From: Gnetum montanum
Taxonomy: Eukaryota; Streptophyta; Gnetopsida; Gnetales; Gnetaceae
Assembly (NCBI GenBank): GCA_015680685.1
Contig: MNCI01038085.1
Coordinates: 572,551 to 636,550 of the forward strand
Direction: 5' to 3'
DNA length: 64,000 bases
Part shown: one piece after another, positions 23,833-35,945 of the stretch
Layout of the letters: each line of letters begins with the position of its first letter
Position numbering within the stretch: the first letter of the stretch is position 1
Program-made: the position numbers and the translations under genes
Notes under the pieces: model-generated
Seen by the model: the letters and a program-made list of their open reading frames with translations, nothing else
What the model was told of the DNA's origin: nothing
Databases searched by the model: none

Positions 23833-24531
23833 GTAATAGAAAAATGAAGGAACTTCCATTCTCTCTCCCCGATTAAGGCGGGGTGTGGAGTGTAGTGTAG
23901 CATTCCCGCCACGACATCACAACACTGTAGCATTTAAACCTCGACATGCTTCAAGTTAGTTAATCATCTCCTTGAAAACAAAAGAAATATGATGATATTT
24001 TTATTTTCGACTTAAGGTCCGAAAAGACCTTAAAGTAACAAATCTGATAGAACTACACTCCTTAGGACTCAAGAATAGCAATTTCGACTCGTAACAACCA
24101 TGGTCTGCAATGACGTTAAACTAGTTATGCCCCTTACATCAGCAGACAACTAGCGCATCTTGACACAGGTGGTAGCATATTTCCTAACAGTTTCATGTCT
24201 TCATTCCTACATTACCCGCCCAGTGCATCTTGTACTTGCAATTTCATTTCTTTTACCACCAGTTAGCATATCAAGACTTTCCATGTCACAATATGGTAAT
24301 CCAAAACAATAAAAAACATGTGGTTCGGCATTCACACACAATTTTGCGTTCTAAAATGACTATTCTCGACAACTCTAGATTCTTATGCCTGGGTGGTACA
24401 CCATGACATTAAAAGACTGCCAATCTTTACATCACCTTATTTAGCAAGTCATATCTCAGAGTTGCTTTGCAGATCTACGTTTCACAGAACTACGGATGAC
24501 CTTTACCCAGGCTCTCATCTTATGATGGCAG

Positions 24532-27500
24532 GTCAATCAGGAAATGGAAACCCACCATGCCCTATACATGCCTTTAGTATTAACAGGACCACAAGGCAGG
24601 CTCGCAAAATGGTTAAACCTAGATGTGATCAATTGGGAGTCGGTTATGATTAATACTATGACAACCGTAGAAGCATCCCCGAATTGGCCTAGGCATCTAG
24701 TCCAGGCCCTCGATTTAGAGGCTAAGGATGTAACCAAGGATCCTCTTGTCAAAATACCTGTAACCATGACAAGAGGAGAGGTAAAGACATTAAGAGTTAG
24801 CTCCCTCCTAGATGTGCAAATATAGGAGGGCATAGTTAAGACCTTGCAAGAACACATCGATGTCTTTGCATGGTCATACAGTGACATGTCAAGTCTAGAT
24901 CCACTGCTAATCTAGCACAACATTGTCCTAGACCCCCATGTAAAGGCAGTCAAGCAAAAGGTTCATAAAATCAAGCCATAAATTGCACTAGCTATAAAGG
25001 ATGAAATTACTAAGTTATACTGAGAATGTTTCATCCATGCAGTCAACTATTTGGAGTGGGTGTCCAACATCGTTATGGTGTAGAAGAAAATAGGAGGGAT
25101 ACGAATATGTATAGATTTTTGAGATTTGAACAAGGTGATGATCAAGGATAACTTTCCACTACTGAGCATCGATCAACTCATCGACACCATAGCTGGACAT
25201 GCTTTTCTATCCTTTATGGACAGCTTCTTTGGATATAACCAAATTTGTATCAACCTAGAACACCAGCTGTCAACAAACTTCATGACTCCATGGCAGATCT
25301 TCTACTACACCATGATGCCCTTCAGACTCAAGAATGCTGGAGCGACATACCAATGAGCCATGACCTACATTTTTAGTCACCACATCCTAGAAACATTAAA
25401 TAATTACATGGATGATATAGCGGTTAAGTCCAAAGAGGCAGTCCACCACTCATGCGATCTAGAGTCAATCCTCAAGTGCTATTAAAGGCATGATTTGCAT
25501 CTTAATCCTAAGAAGTGCATCTTTGGAGTAAAGACAAAGTCAAATCCATCATCAACCTATTGCCCCCTACAAACCTTAAAGAGTTACGTGGTTTACAAGG
25601 AAGAGTGCAATTCATTCAAAGGTTTATAGCAAGGTTGATCGATAAGTTACACCCCATGCAACATCTTCTGAGAAAGAGGGTTAACTTAGAGTGGACAGCC
25701 CAATGTCAACAAGCCTTCGACAACTTGAAAAGGGCGCTCTCACACCTCCCAATAGTGTATCTGTCGTAGAGGGACAAGCCTTTCTTCATATACCTCGCCA
25801 CCTCCGACGGATCCATAGCGGCACTGCTATGTCAGAAACAGGATGATGGCTCTGAGATACCAGTATATTACCTGAGCCACACGTTAACATCATACAAGGA
25901 AAATTACAACGAGGTGGAGAGGAACTGCTTAGCCTTAGTATTCGCGCTAAAAAGATGGCAACACTACCTATTCTACAGCACAACCAACATCATTTGCAAG
26001 AGAAACATACTTCGGGCTATCACCGGCAACCTATACAAAAGTAGCAAGATAGCCCAATGGAAAGCCATAACTGCAAAATTTGACTTACGTTATGTAATCC
26101 AATCATCAACAAAGGGCCAACCCATAGTGACCCAACTTGCGGCCTTGCCAGTCGACGACCAGGCAACCATCGATCCCGAGTTCCCAGATGAATATGTCAG
26201 CAATGTTGCTATTGTCGCACTACATTTCGAGGCAACATTACATTTTGACGGTGCCTCAACCACACTAGGAGGCAGCATCACTACCATAATCACCTTTCCT
26301 TCTGGGGAAATGCATCCATCCACTTATCAATTCACATTCCTGTGCACCAACAACGTGGTGGAATACAAAGGGCTACTCAAAGGTCTCTTAACTGTCTGCA
26401 TGCTTCATGTACAACACTTGGTGATCTGGGGGGATTCACAACTAGTCGTAAATTAAATCACCAAAGTCTACGCTTGCAAGCCTACGCACCTACAACCCTA
26501 CTGTGATCTAGCAAAATTTTTACTAAAACAATTCATAACCACTAATGTGCAATATGTGCCACGTAACGAGAACACTGTAGCAGACGCCCTAGCTACCCTC
26601 GCGTTAAATGTCCCATCACACTACTTGGAAAATCTACCAACTATGATAATAGAATGTGCAGAGCCTATCACTCGAGTAGAACACGTGGCGTCTATTGACG
26701 TTGCGGATGCCCTAGAGTTGTACAATAACATTAAGGAATACTTATAGCATGGCAAAACCCTGAGCAAATTGACATCGGCTCAGAGAGATGCCACCCGCAA
26801 GTGCACTCGGCAACATGTGCTCATGGGAAATGATGCCCTGTGTAAGAGATCCTATGATGGGATATTGCTGGCATACGTGGGAGTTAAGCAGGCATAAAAG
26901 GTAGTTAACGATGTGCATGAAGGGTTGTGCGGCAGACACATAGCACCCAAGGCTATGTCAGCAAAAATTAGATGCCTAGGGTATTATTGGCCCTACATGG
27001 AGTGTGACTGCCTATCAAAAGTCAAGACGTGCGACACATGTCAGAGATGTGAAAATCTCATACACATAGCACCTGCAGACCTACACTCAACACAAATTAC
27101 CTGGCCCTTCCAACAATGCGGACTAGACCTCATAAGGCCCATCACGCCTAAGTCCTCCACAGGGTATAGCTTCATTATCATTACCACAGAGTATTTTACT
27201 AAGTGGATGGAAGCTATTCCCCTAAGAAAAACAACATCCCAGCAAATCTGCCACTTCATCCTCGATAATATCGTGACTAGTTTGGGCTTCCCATGACTAT
27301 TGTGACCAACAATAGACCATAGGTTAGTAGTAAAGAAACCTAGACCTTCTATCGTAACCTAAGCATTAAACAATCATTTTCTTCCCCTTACTATCCACAA
27401 GAAAATGGTTAGGAGGAGGCTATAAATAAGTCCATCATCAACTTACTAAGGCAAATGCTTAACAACAGCAAGAGGCGATGGCATGAGCAAATACTTTACG

Positions 27501-27957
27501 TCCTCTGGGCCTATCAAACAACTTGCAGAACCATGACAAATAAGACCCCTTACAATCTCATTTATGGATCTGAAGATGTGTTGCCTCCTGAGTTGCAAGT
27601 ACCCTCACTCTGGATGATCCTTTCCAATGTCATGGGTGAACCCCAAAATAATGAATCACGAATCATCGACCTTGACTCAGTGGAGGAGGAATGAGTGTAG
27701 AAGCTAAGAAGGATTGAGCACTATCAGAACAAACAACAGCAAAAGCACCATGCAGACCCACATTGACAGCTAGTACAGAAGGGAGACCTCATCCTTAGGG
27801 CCATCCATGAGCACGTAAGTAAGTTCTCAGCCAACTGGAAAGGTCCTTACATGGTCGTTATAGCCTTCGGGAATGGAGCCTTTAAAATGGCAAACATGGA
27901 AATCAACGAGTTCGACAACTCGTAAATCACATGTACCTCAAGCTGTACTATGCCTGA
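24532..27957 (+). pseudogene. RT - RNase H - archaeal-type RNase H - integrase, element A
   Basis: RT starts near 24544 (VLTGPQGRLAKW) and shows GGIRICIDF at about 25095, LSFMDSFFGYNQI at about 25205 and the polymerase site NNYMDDIAVKSKE at about 25400. RNase H follows (about 25780-26100). The second RNase H is at about 26220-26620 with LHFDGAS, NNVVEYKGLL, IWGDSQLVV and NTVADALATL, the dual-RNase-H hallmark of Tat. The integrase zinc finger is at about 26910-27060 (HEGLCGRH, CDTCQRC), the core starts with GLDLIRP at about 27120, and the second acidic site reads VTNN where VTDN is expected. The end is WKGPYMVV and VNHMYLKLYYA, stop at 27955-27957. Many stops and frameshifts. Confidence 0.9.
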
Positions 27958-28225
27958 GGTGCAATGATAGTACCGAACACTATCTACTATGATGATAAAC
28001 TAGAAATTGCGCCAAGCAGTGTCCGCAATGATGATAAACTAGCAACATCGAATAGTGTCTGTCACGATGTAAAATTATCATTGTTAATCAACTATGACTA
28101 TAATCTAGCATCATGCGTCTCTCGTGATGTAAAACTAGCATGTATGGTCTGCTGGGACCTCAAACCAGCACAGTAGTCCACTGGGACGTTAAACCAGCAC
28201 ATGGTCTACCAACACCTTAAATTGG
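27958..28225 (+). repeat. 3' minisatellite of element A
   Basis: Starts right after the pol stop. Units of about 35-45 bp built on GATGATAAACTAGCA and CTGGGACCTCAAACCAGCACA recur seven or so times. The reverse complement of the same motif follows pol in element B (48950-49330). Confidence 0.7.
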
Positions 28226-29212
28226 GTTCACGTCATGCCTTCAATATGCACCACCACTAGATACACATCAAACGAAGAGGCACGATGCTAGCACATTGGT
28301 GGGACATTGCCGCTCCAGGATGTGGTTCTCGATGCAAGAAGAACATAGTCCGGGGCATACCCGCCACCACCTTTGATGTCATGCTGACCCTTCAAAGACG
28401 TTGTACGATGTCACATGGACCCTTCGAACCTACTATCACGATAGTCCATCCTTGTGATTGTAGTTCCTTGGCCCGCTTCTGCTCCTGAGGTGCTGACAGT
28501 ATTTTGGCCTAGCCACAATATTGTTGCACTTCAGTTCCCTACCAAGGTTTTGGCTCGTGCAATGTTCAGCTATGTGGTAACTGATCTCATAGCTGGACTA
28601 AGCATGCATCCCTTTTGCAGGGATTCCAGTGCATCCGCGTCCCTAGTGCCTTGGGGACCAGCTCCCCTTATGATTGGTGTTGCCAAGGCCATTGTTGGCC
28701 TCCCTGCTTTGGGCATCTCACACCAGTGATGACGCCCAAGTGTAACAACAATGCTAGCTGCCCGTGAGACATCATCCCCATAGACACATTCCCCTACAGC
28801 AGCAAGGGGTAGAGCATCACAAAGTGAGTGCCTTGACTAACTTGGTGGCTTGAGAGTGCAAATGTTGGCACACGTGTAACATAGCTCGCCATGCAGAAGG
28901 CTTTAATAGGTAGGCCAAAACCTCCCATGGATGTAATACAGCTCATCCTGCGGAGGGGACACCTACTTACAGGAGATTGAAGAATAGTGCCAACTAGAGA
29001 TGAAAATGTAAACAAGTCTCTCAGAGCATTCTGACAAGAGACTGAGCTAAACATCATCTCTGCTCTCTACCTCAACCTCCACAAAACCAATACAACACCC
29101 TCAAGCATGGCCAAGCGACGTCCTAGTTCTCGCCAAGCAGTAGCCTTAGCATCTCACCTACCGCGGTGTTTCTTTTTCTTTACCAATGTCCATCGAACTT
29201 GTTCTCTAGACG
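28226..29212 (+). other. 3' untranslated region of element A
   Basis: No coding region is supported. It lies between the minisatellite and the polypurine tract and corresponds to 47481-48950 in element B; similarity between the two is weak. Confidence 0.5.
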
Positions 29213-29230
29213 TTGACAAAGAGGGGCCAA
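29213..29230 (+). promoter_or_regulatory. Polypurine tract of element A
   Basis: GACAAAGAGGGGCCAA directly precedes TGAAACA, the LTR start. Element B has the same string (AACAAAGAGGGGCCAG then TGAAACA on the minus strand), which fixes both LTR borders. Confidence 0.8.
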
Positions 29231-30701
29231 TGAAACATCCAAAAAAATGTGGGGTTATCCTGGGTTCGTCAAGTTCTTGTAGTCTAAATAACACCATGGC
29301 AGTTCATTAGGAGAAGGACGTTCTGAGTCCCAAACTATCCACCCACCAGAGTAGCCTTAATAGCTGGTAGCCTGCTCAAAAACGATGTTCAGCAAGTTTT
29401 CTAAAGTCATGAAGCTGGTTGCGCTATGCCACGATATGTAGCGTAGCAAGCTTCAGAACGAAACGGTATGCTATGCACTGTCACATGACGTAGCATAGCA
29501 ACAACTTCACTGTCCGCTCCCCTCGCCCAACTTCGAGTTTTGTAGTGACCTCTCTTTTCCTAAAGAAGTAGTGGACCATGTCTGCTACTACGCTACACTG
29601 AGCTACATGGCACAGCAAGGCGTAGCAATCCTACAAAAAGGGACATAAGGCAATTTGAAAGGCGAAATTATTTAAGTGTGCAAAACTTACATCGAAGAAG
29701 AATGGGTTGCAGATCAGCGAAACTGTTGTGATCAACGCCAGTCGCTACGCTACATAGCGTAGCATCATGTAACAAGTACATGACATATAGCAGGATGCAT
29801 GGCAAGAGGCTATGCCATGCCAAGCAAGTCATGTCACAAAACACAGCGTAGCATGAAGGTGGTTGTGCAATAGCCATTTAAGGGCTATGTGCTATAGACT
29901 TCTATTACTTTACTGGCATTACTCGAGCCACTTGTGACCATTGAGCTTATAGAACCGTTGCATTGATGTCGCACAACCACCTTCATGCCGCGCTATGTTT
30001 TGTGACATGACTTGCTTGGTGTGGCGTAGGCTCTTGCCATGCATCCTGCTATATGTCACGTACTTGTTACACGATGGTATGCTACGTAGCGTAGCTTAGC
30101 ATAGTGACTGGCGTTGATCGTGACAGTTTCAATGATCTACAACCCATTCTCCTTCAATGAAAGTTTTGCACACTTTACTGATTTCACCTTTCGAACTGCC
30201 TTATGTCCCTTTCCATAGGATTGCTATGCCTTGCTACACCATGTAGCCTAGTATATCATAGCAGCAGACATGGTCTGCCACTTCCTTACGAAAAGAGAGG
30301 TCACTGCAAAACTCGAAGTTGGGTGAGGGAAGCGGACAGTGAAGTTGTTGCTATGCTACGCCATGTGATAATGTGTAGTGTAGCATTTCGTTCTAAAGCT
30401 TGCTATGCTACATATCATGGTGTAGCATAGCTGGCTTCATGACTTTAGAAAACTTGCCGAATTATTTTCTTATGCACTCGGGGTACTCTGCACATCGTTT
30501 CTGAGAAGGCTACCGGCTGTTCAAGCTACTCTGGTGGGTGGACTAGTGAGTATGGAATCCTCCCATGCCTAAAGTAGAAAACTTGCCAAACTAGCCATTT
30601 TGGACTCAAAACGTTCTTCTCCTGATGAATTGCCATGGTGTTGTTCAGATTGCAAGAACCTGACAAAGCCAGGGTGACCCGCATTTTTTTGGGGTGTTTC
30701 A
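29231..30701. repeat. 3' LTR of element A, forming a 1.47-kb palindrome
   Basis: The left arm 29231-29868 begins TGAAACATCC at the polypurine tract, as an LTR should. The right arm 29971-30701 is its diverged reverse complement and ends GGGTGTTTCA. The loop is about 102 bp. The match runs from the ends (29231-29320 against 30610-30701) to the centre (GGTGGTTGTGC at 29858 against GCACAACCACC at 29971). The R and U5 parts expected of an LTR are absent, so this is U3 joined to an inverted U3. Short words around GTAGCGTAGCAT are repeated within the arms. The flank after 30701 is not a polypurine tract. Confidence 0.8.
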
Positions 30702-31851
30702 TAATGGAAACAAGATTAACCTTTGCCCAAAGTAGATACTATTTCATAACCATAACAATTTATCATTTCTATGGGCAACGTAGTTATTTGTCCTATAGTC
30801 CTATAATCAATATGTAGGTAGTAATATAAACCTTGTGATAGTCTAAAATAAAAATTGTTGTTAAATAAGCTCTCCAAACAAACATAGTTGGCTAAGTATA
30901 TGGAGACATGCATATTTTTCTTGCATCATACAAATGGTCTTGTGCTTCTTCCATTTCTATCATGCTTATATGGTTGACACATTCTACTTTACCCAAATTA
31001 TTTTTCTTTATCTAGGTACCATCACATGAATTGAAAATAATTTAATAATTACTATCAACTCAAGAGGCACCTTTTCAATTATTAATGCAAGAGGAACCTT
31101 TAATCATTATTTTGGTCTTTTTATCTAACTTAATATGTTAAGATAGTAAAAGATTTCAAAGCACTAAGTCATTGGTTAGATTTTAGTGAGCAATGCTAAG
31201 TTATAAAGTTCTAATTTGACTATATTACAAATAAATATTGTTAAAAATAATTTTTGGTGCCAATACCCCTTAGTAAAGGATTTGTCAATGATTTAACATA
31301 ACTAGTAATTTACTTGACATTATGCTATGTTTTCAATGTTTTTCTTTATTTGTACTACTATCACATGCATTGAAAATGAATTAATAACCACCCTTATGCA
31401 AGAGACATCTTTTTACTAGTTTTCTTTATTTACAATACTATCACATGCATGGAAAATAATTTAATAACCATCATTAATATAAGATACATGGAGCCCCCAT
31501 ACCAAACAAAATGATTGTTGTCAAACAAACAACCAGGGTCATTATGATGATTGGCATCACTACAAAAGGGGTTGAAATATAGGTACACTATAAAATATAT
31601 AGTCCAATTACAAGTTTATAACTCAATATTATCTACTAGAATTGAACCCATAACTTTGAGCCTCCAAATTAAGAGTCTTACTGCTAGGCTAATACCTTAT
31701 TGTTAAGAGGATCATTACTGAAAGGGTTAATGCTTATCCTACCAAGGAAAGGTCCTAAGAGGATGGTGGATGAGTAAAAGCCTAGCCTCTATTGAGTGGT
31801 TATACATAGACTCAAACCCATATCTTAAAACTTTATAAATAAGCACTTGAT
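30702..31851. other. AT-rich non-coding DNA with short repeats
   Basis: No gene is supported. A unit of about 75 bp containing CACATGCATTGAAAAT, AATTTAATAACCA and AAGAGACATCTTTT occurs at 31355 and 31430, with a related copy near 31020. Confidence 0.5.
31345..31495. repeat. Tandem pair, period about 76 bp
   Basis: TACTATCACATGCATTGAAAATGA... and ATACTATCACATGCATGGAAAATA... are adjacent. A third, separate copy is near 31020. Confidence 0.6.
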
Positions 31852-32669
31852 TGATGAGTAGTGAGTAGTTCCTATGCCCAACCATACGAATCGACAACTT
31901 TCACTAAGCAATCCAATCAAATTTCATGAACTTTAGCTTTCTAGGTACACATTATCTAGGTAGTGAACTTATGAATGTGATCATTGTCATCTCAGTTTCA
32001 CTTGTGAGGTTCAATGATATGGTTAAGTATAACTGGGGCACATGATTTGTATAACTTTTATATTTTTATTTATTTCTCCTTCGCATGAAAATGAAGTAAT
32101 TTTATGCTTAATTAATTTAGAAACTATCTAATGCCTTAACTAATCCTAACATAATCATTTGTTCCTACTTGTCATACACATCCTGAACATGTCACAATAC
32201 TACTAGAATATCAAGTATAAGTCCTACTAGGATTACTAAGAATTAAAGTATCCTCGAGGAGGTTGTACTTATGCATATTAATTATTAGCATTTAATTTCT
32301 TAATTAAATGCATAATAGTAAAGTGCATTAAAGTAAATATTATGCTAAGTCCAAGTGCTACAAGGTTTATTAAGAAATCTAGTCTTTATTACCATTCACA
32401 TAGAAGTGTCCAGGTACATTAATTCTTGAATATATATCTATACACTTCTCAACTAATATTGCAGGCATTTAGAAAATATTTTAACTCTTAAAAGAAAAAA
32501 TTGCAAGAGCTCCACTATGCTACTAATGAATGAATGCCTTAAATCCACTAGGTGCGCAGATTTATTAAATATGCAAGAGTAGACACTCTATCAATGCATA
32601 TGCATTGATGCATCAACTCATGTGTTGATGGGTATGTGTCGACAAGGATGCATCAACATGAGCTCATCA
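31852..32669 (-). repeat. Decayed LTR of the element 1 family
   Basis: Begins TGATGAG and ends CTCATCA, the same 7-bp terminal inverted repeat as the LTR at 7104-8141. Internal matches in order: AACCATACGAAT near the start, ATGGTTAAG..., GTGCTACAAGGTTTAT (32358) against GTGCTGCAAGGTTTAT, and CTTTATTACCAT against CTTTATTGCCAT. It is 818 bp against 1038. I see no clear target-site duplication, so solo LTR or part of an element is open. Confidence 0.7.
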
Positions 32670-32999
32670 ACATAGCCAACCGATGATTTATCATACCCAC
32701 ATGATTGACTAAAAACTCATCCTTGAGTAAACAAAAGGAGGAACAAGCTTCTTAAAAAATCTAGGAAGGTATGGAACCATTGACTCATTGACTAACTCAA
32801 ATTGATGCTAAGTGTCCAAATGTATGGATTTATAACTTTTACAAAAATAGGTGTTTGTGATAATAAAATTGAACACTGTTACAAAATTTGATAGCTGAAC
32901 CCCTCTAGTGGCTGAAGATGAGAAGAAAATCAAATAGTCCTATGAGGGAAGGCTCTTGAGGTGTTGAAGGATCTTCTTCTACCTCTAGTGCATGTAGTG

Positions 33000-35400
33000 A
33001 TTGATGTTGATGTCATGGTGGTTATGGTTATCCTGCTGCAGTTGCAACTATTGGTGGAAGATAAATCACATCTAGTGATTCTTTTATATTCTCCTCCTTA
33101 CTTTAGGGATCATACATGGTCCACGTATCATCATTGATATGGGTTAATATAGGAACATTTCATGGACAAGGCTTGGCAAGGAACAACTCCTTAACATTGA
33201 TAAATAAGATAGAAAATTGTTTGTGTTTGATGTTGAATGCTCTAACATCATTCTGTAGCTCTAGGTTGTCACTAATTATTTTGGACAAGTTCTTAGCCAT
33301 TGATCGTTGTTCTATGAATCACTCTATAGAACCTTCAAGTTCAAGATTAGCTATTTCTAGCTTCTATTTTGTGTCCTTATGGTGCTTAAACTTGGCCTCA
33401 TACAAAAGGTACAAGTTGGTAACTTGCTTTTCTAGTTCTAAACTCAGTCTTCCTGCAGTTAGCATTACCAAGTTTGTATAATGAAGGCTGATTGACTTCA
33501 TGTATTCCATTATGTCTTCGATCTATGGCTCCTTGAGGTGGATTTCTAGTTTTTTGTATATGTCAGTCCATTTAAGATAAGTTGCCACACATCAACTTCT
33601 TGTTGGAGCTGCTAGAGGACCTCATTGAATTTTTCCTTCACCATCTAGATTTCCATCTCATTAACCTCTTTGAAAAGGCCAAATTGATCCCTATAGTGGT
33701 TTTTCATTCTTTCAAACCTTAGGGTCTCATTTTTCTAGGCAGTAATCTTAATAATTGATTTCTAGTACAAGGTACAAACCTCCTCCATCTAGAGATTACA
33801 ATTTTCTATAGCCAACCTCCTGAATTTTGTATTCACCTTGGTAACATGCTCCTATTTTTGTTGGGTGAATTCCATCATTTGTTCTTTCTAGATCTTGAGA
33901 AATTGTAGTTGATAATTCTCTTGGATCAGAACTAAGTTATCATTATGAATATCTGACAAGTCTTTTTCGATGTTGTAAGCTATGGCCCTTGCTAAGGATT
34001 GATTGAAGACCACCAACTCCTTCATGTACTTGGCCACTTGAAGTTTGTGTTGAAGCTATTGAAAAGCTTCATCTCTTATGATGACTTGGTTGATGATGGT
34101 GGGATCAGCTAGATGGGCTTTGAATTCCACAACTTTAGTAGAGAATTGTTAATTAACAGATGTGGCTACGTTGAGTTCAGCATTAGCAATGAGGAGCTTG
34201 CCTATAGCTTCCAATAGCACCAACTAGGTGGTAGTGATGTTATCTAGAAGATCAAAGATCCCCAAACATATTTGCCTAGTTCTAACCAATTGATCCAACA
34301 ACTCTTCATATAGGGCTATGCTAAACTACCCACTTGCTACTCCTATGGACATCTACACATCCCTTAGCATAGTAACATTTGGCATAGAGGCCATAGGAGT
34401 GTTGAGTGCTTCTACCACTCTACCAACCATCACCTCTGCCACTGTTTATTATCCTTGGTGTTGCATCACCAAGACAGTTGCTCCCTCATCCTTCTTTAGG
34501 CATATTGAGAAAGTAGAGACTTTCCAAAAGATCTTTGGGAATTGTTGTTATTTTGAAAGGAATACCATTACTTCCTAGGATTTAGGATTTGATCTTGTGG
34601 GCACCTTCATCCTCTGGGGAGAAAACACTTGCCTCGTCCCTTCCATGCTACTGATGGTTCTCGTGACTTCATTGAGATGGCTCAATGCTGGTAGGTAGAT
34701 GGAGGATTCACCATCACTCAATCCTGCTTACTGTTGCTACTAGAGTTGCTCAAAAAATTTTCACATGTGCTTAATGGTTGTGTGGGCATCTAAAATTATT
34801 TCATGACTAGGTGATGGTGGTGGTTTTTCCTATTCTTGTAGCTTGGTGAGCATGTTGTCATTCATCATCTATGCCTAAGAGGCAATAGAAGCATGACAAA
34901 GCATGTCATTGGCCTAGTGGGCTATACCTCCCCTTTTGCATAGTTTGTGAATGAGGCATGGAAAGTAGAGTGCCTTTCCTCCATGCTTGTTCTCCTTGAA
35001 GCACTTTTCAATCTCTAAGTAGATAAACCAAGGAAGATTATTGAAAAATTTTCTGCTTAGAGCAATGCATACATGGGTAGAGAAGGCTGTGATTTTACTA
35101 AACCTCATCATTGGATTGAGGTGGTAGAACATGATTTGAAGTATACCCTTTCTACCTTAGTTAGTGCACTATATTCTTTGTGGTCAACTCCATAGCACTA
35201 TTGGATCCACTCTTTCTTTACTTCTAGGTCCACCTACATTGATATTTCTTCCAAGGTTGCCCCAGTATCAAACAACCCAAGGACCTTAGAAATGGCCTAT
35301 AGAGAGTAGGACACACTAATGTCCTTTATCTTTAGGGTGACATTGACCTACCTGTTGCTCCAAAAGAGATACATCTCTTCCATTTACCACTCCCCACTAG
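33000..35400 (-). pseudogene. Transposon-associated ORF with coiled-coil tail, copy X
   Basis: Minus-strand fragments show DISVSYSL near 35290 and, at 35132-34914, a stretch ending YFPCLIHKLCKRGGIAH. Both match copy Y (GISVSYSVRTITEVL and FPCIIQKLCKQDGI). The second motif resembles the end of the putative plant transposon-protein domain (Pfam PF20167 type; from memory of the family, not searched). A long charged region rich in heptad-like Leu/Glu/Lys follows down to about 33000 and looks like a coiled coil. Many stops are present. It is not a known part of gag-pol; the decayed LTR at 31852-32669 lies downstream on the same strand. Confidence 0.5.
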
Positions 35401-35649
35401 TAGTTGTTGATGCATAAATTTTGGTCACATAACAACACCCACAAAAACTTATTTTAAGAGACTATTGCCTAGGGTGTCTCTCATATGGATATCGAAACTT
35501 GATAATAGTCTCAGCTAGAAAGGGAGACATGGTGTTTTAACAAGTAAAAATATTGTTGATAATTTAAAATAAATTTAACAAAAACATGAAATAGATGTTT
35601 GAATTGGTAACTCAATCAAGAAAATAAAATTATTGTTCATTAAACAGGT

Positions 35650-35945
35650 GGAGGGTTTTAGAAGTTCTGATTTTCCCTATACCTTCCCCTATTGCCACAT
35701 CACCTTCTGTCTCTTCTACTCCCATTCATACCTACACATAGAACCACAAAAGTGAAGGCCAAAACTACCAAAGGAACCCTCACCCCCACCCCACACCTGC
35801 CCCCCACTGCATATAAATGTGGGGAGGGTTTTATAAGTTCTAATTTTCCCGTGTACCTTCCCCTATTGCCACATCACCTTCTGCCTCTTCTACTTCCATT
35901 CATACCTACAGACAGAACCACAAAAGTGAAAGCCAAAACGGCCAG
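35650..35945. repeat. Tandem duplication, period 173 bp
   Basis: GAGGGTTTTAGAAGTTCTGATTTTCCC at 35651 recurs at 35824, followed in both by TACCTTCCCCTATTGCCACATCACC and CAAAAGTGAAGGCCAAAAC-type sequence. Identity is high, so the event is recent compared with the surrounding decay. Confidence 0.85.

Larger units (their letters stand above)
18935..24531 (+). other. Intron-like block between protease and RT, element A
   Basis: Protease similarity to element B ends at 18934 and RT-frame similarity resumes at 24532. The left border AAA|GTCAAA aligns with CAG|GTTAGG of B, and the right border GGCAG|GTCAATCAG aligns with TGTAG|GATCTCTT of B. In A both borders fall between codons, so removal would join protease to RT in frame. 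An intron at this point is known from the Ogre branch of Tat. The donor of A is degenerate, so splicing is an inference. The block holds a gene on the opposite strand. Confidence 0.5.
14100..30701 (+). mobile_element. Tat-lineage Ty3/gypsy retrotransposon, element A
   Basis: The order is truncated 5' LTR end, primer site, leader with tandem repeats, gag and protease, a 5.6-kb intron-like block holding an antisense gene, RT, RNase H, second (archaeal-type) RNase H, integrase, 3' minisatellite, polypurine tract, and a palindromic 3' LTR. The second RNase H between RNase H and integrase is the mark of the Tat lineage. Every segment, including the antisense block, has a homologue in the same order in element B (45628-64000). 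Numerous stops and frameshifts show that it is old. The left limit is uncertain. Confidence 0.85.
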
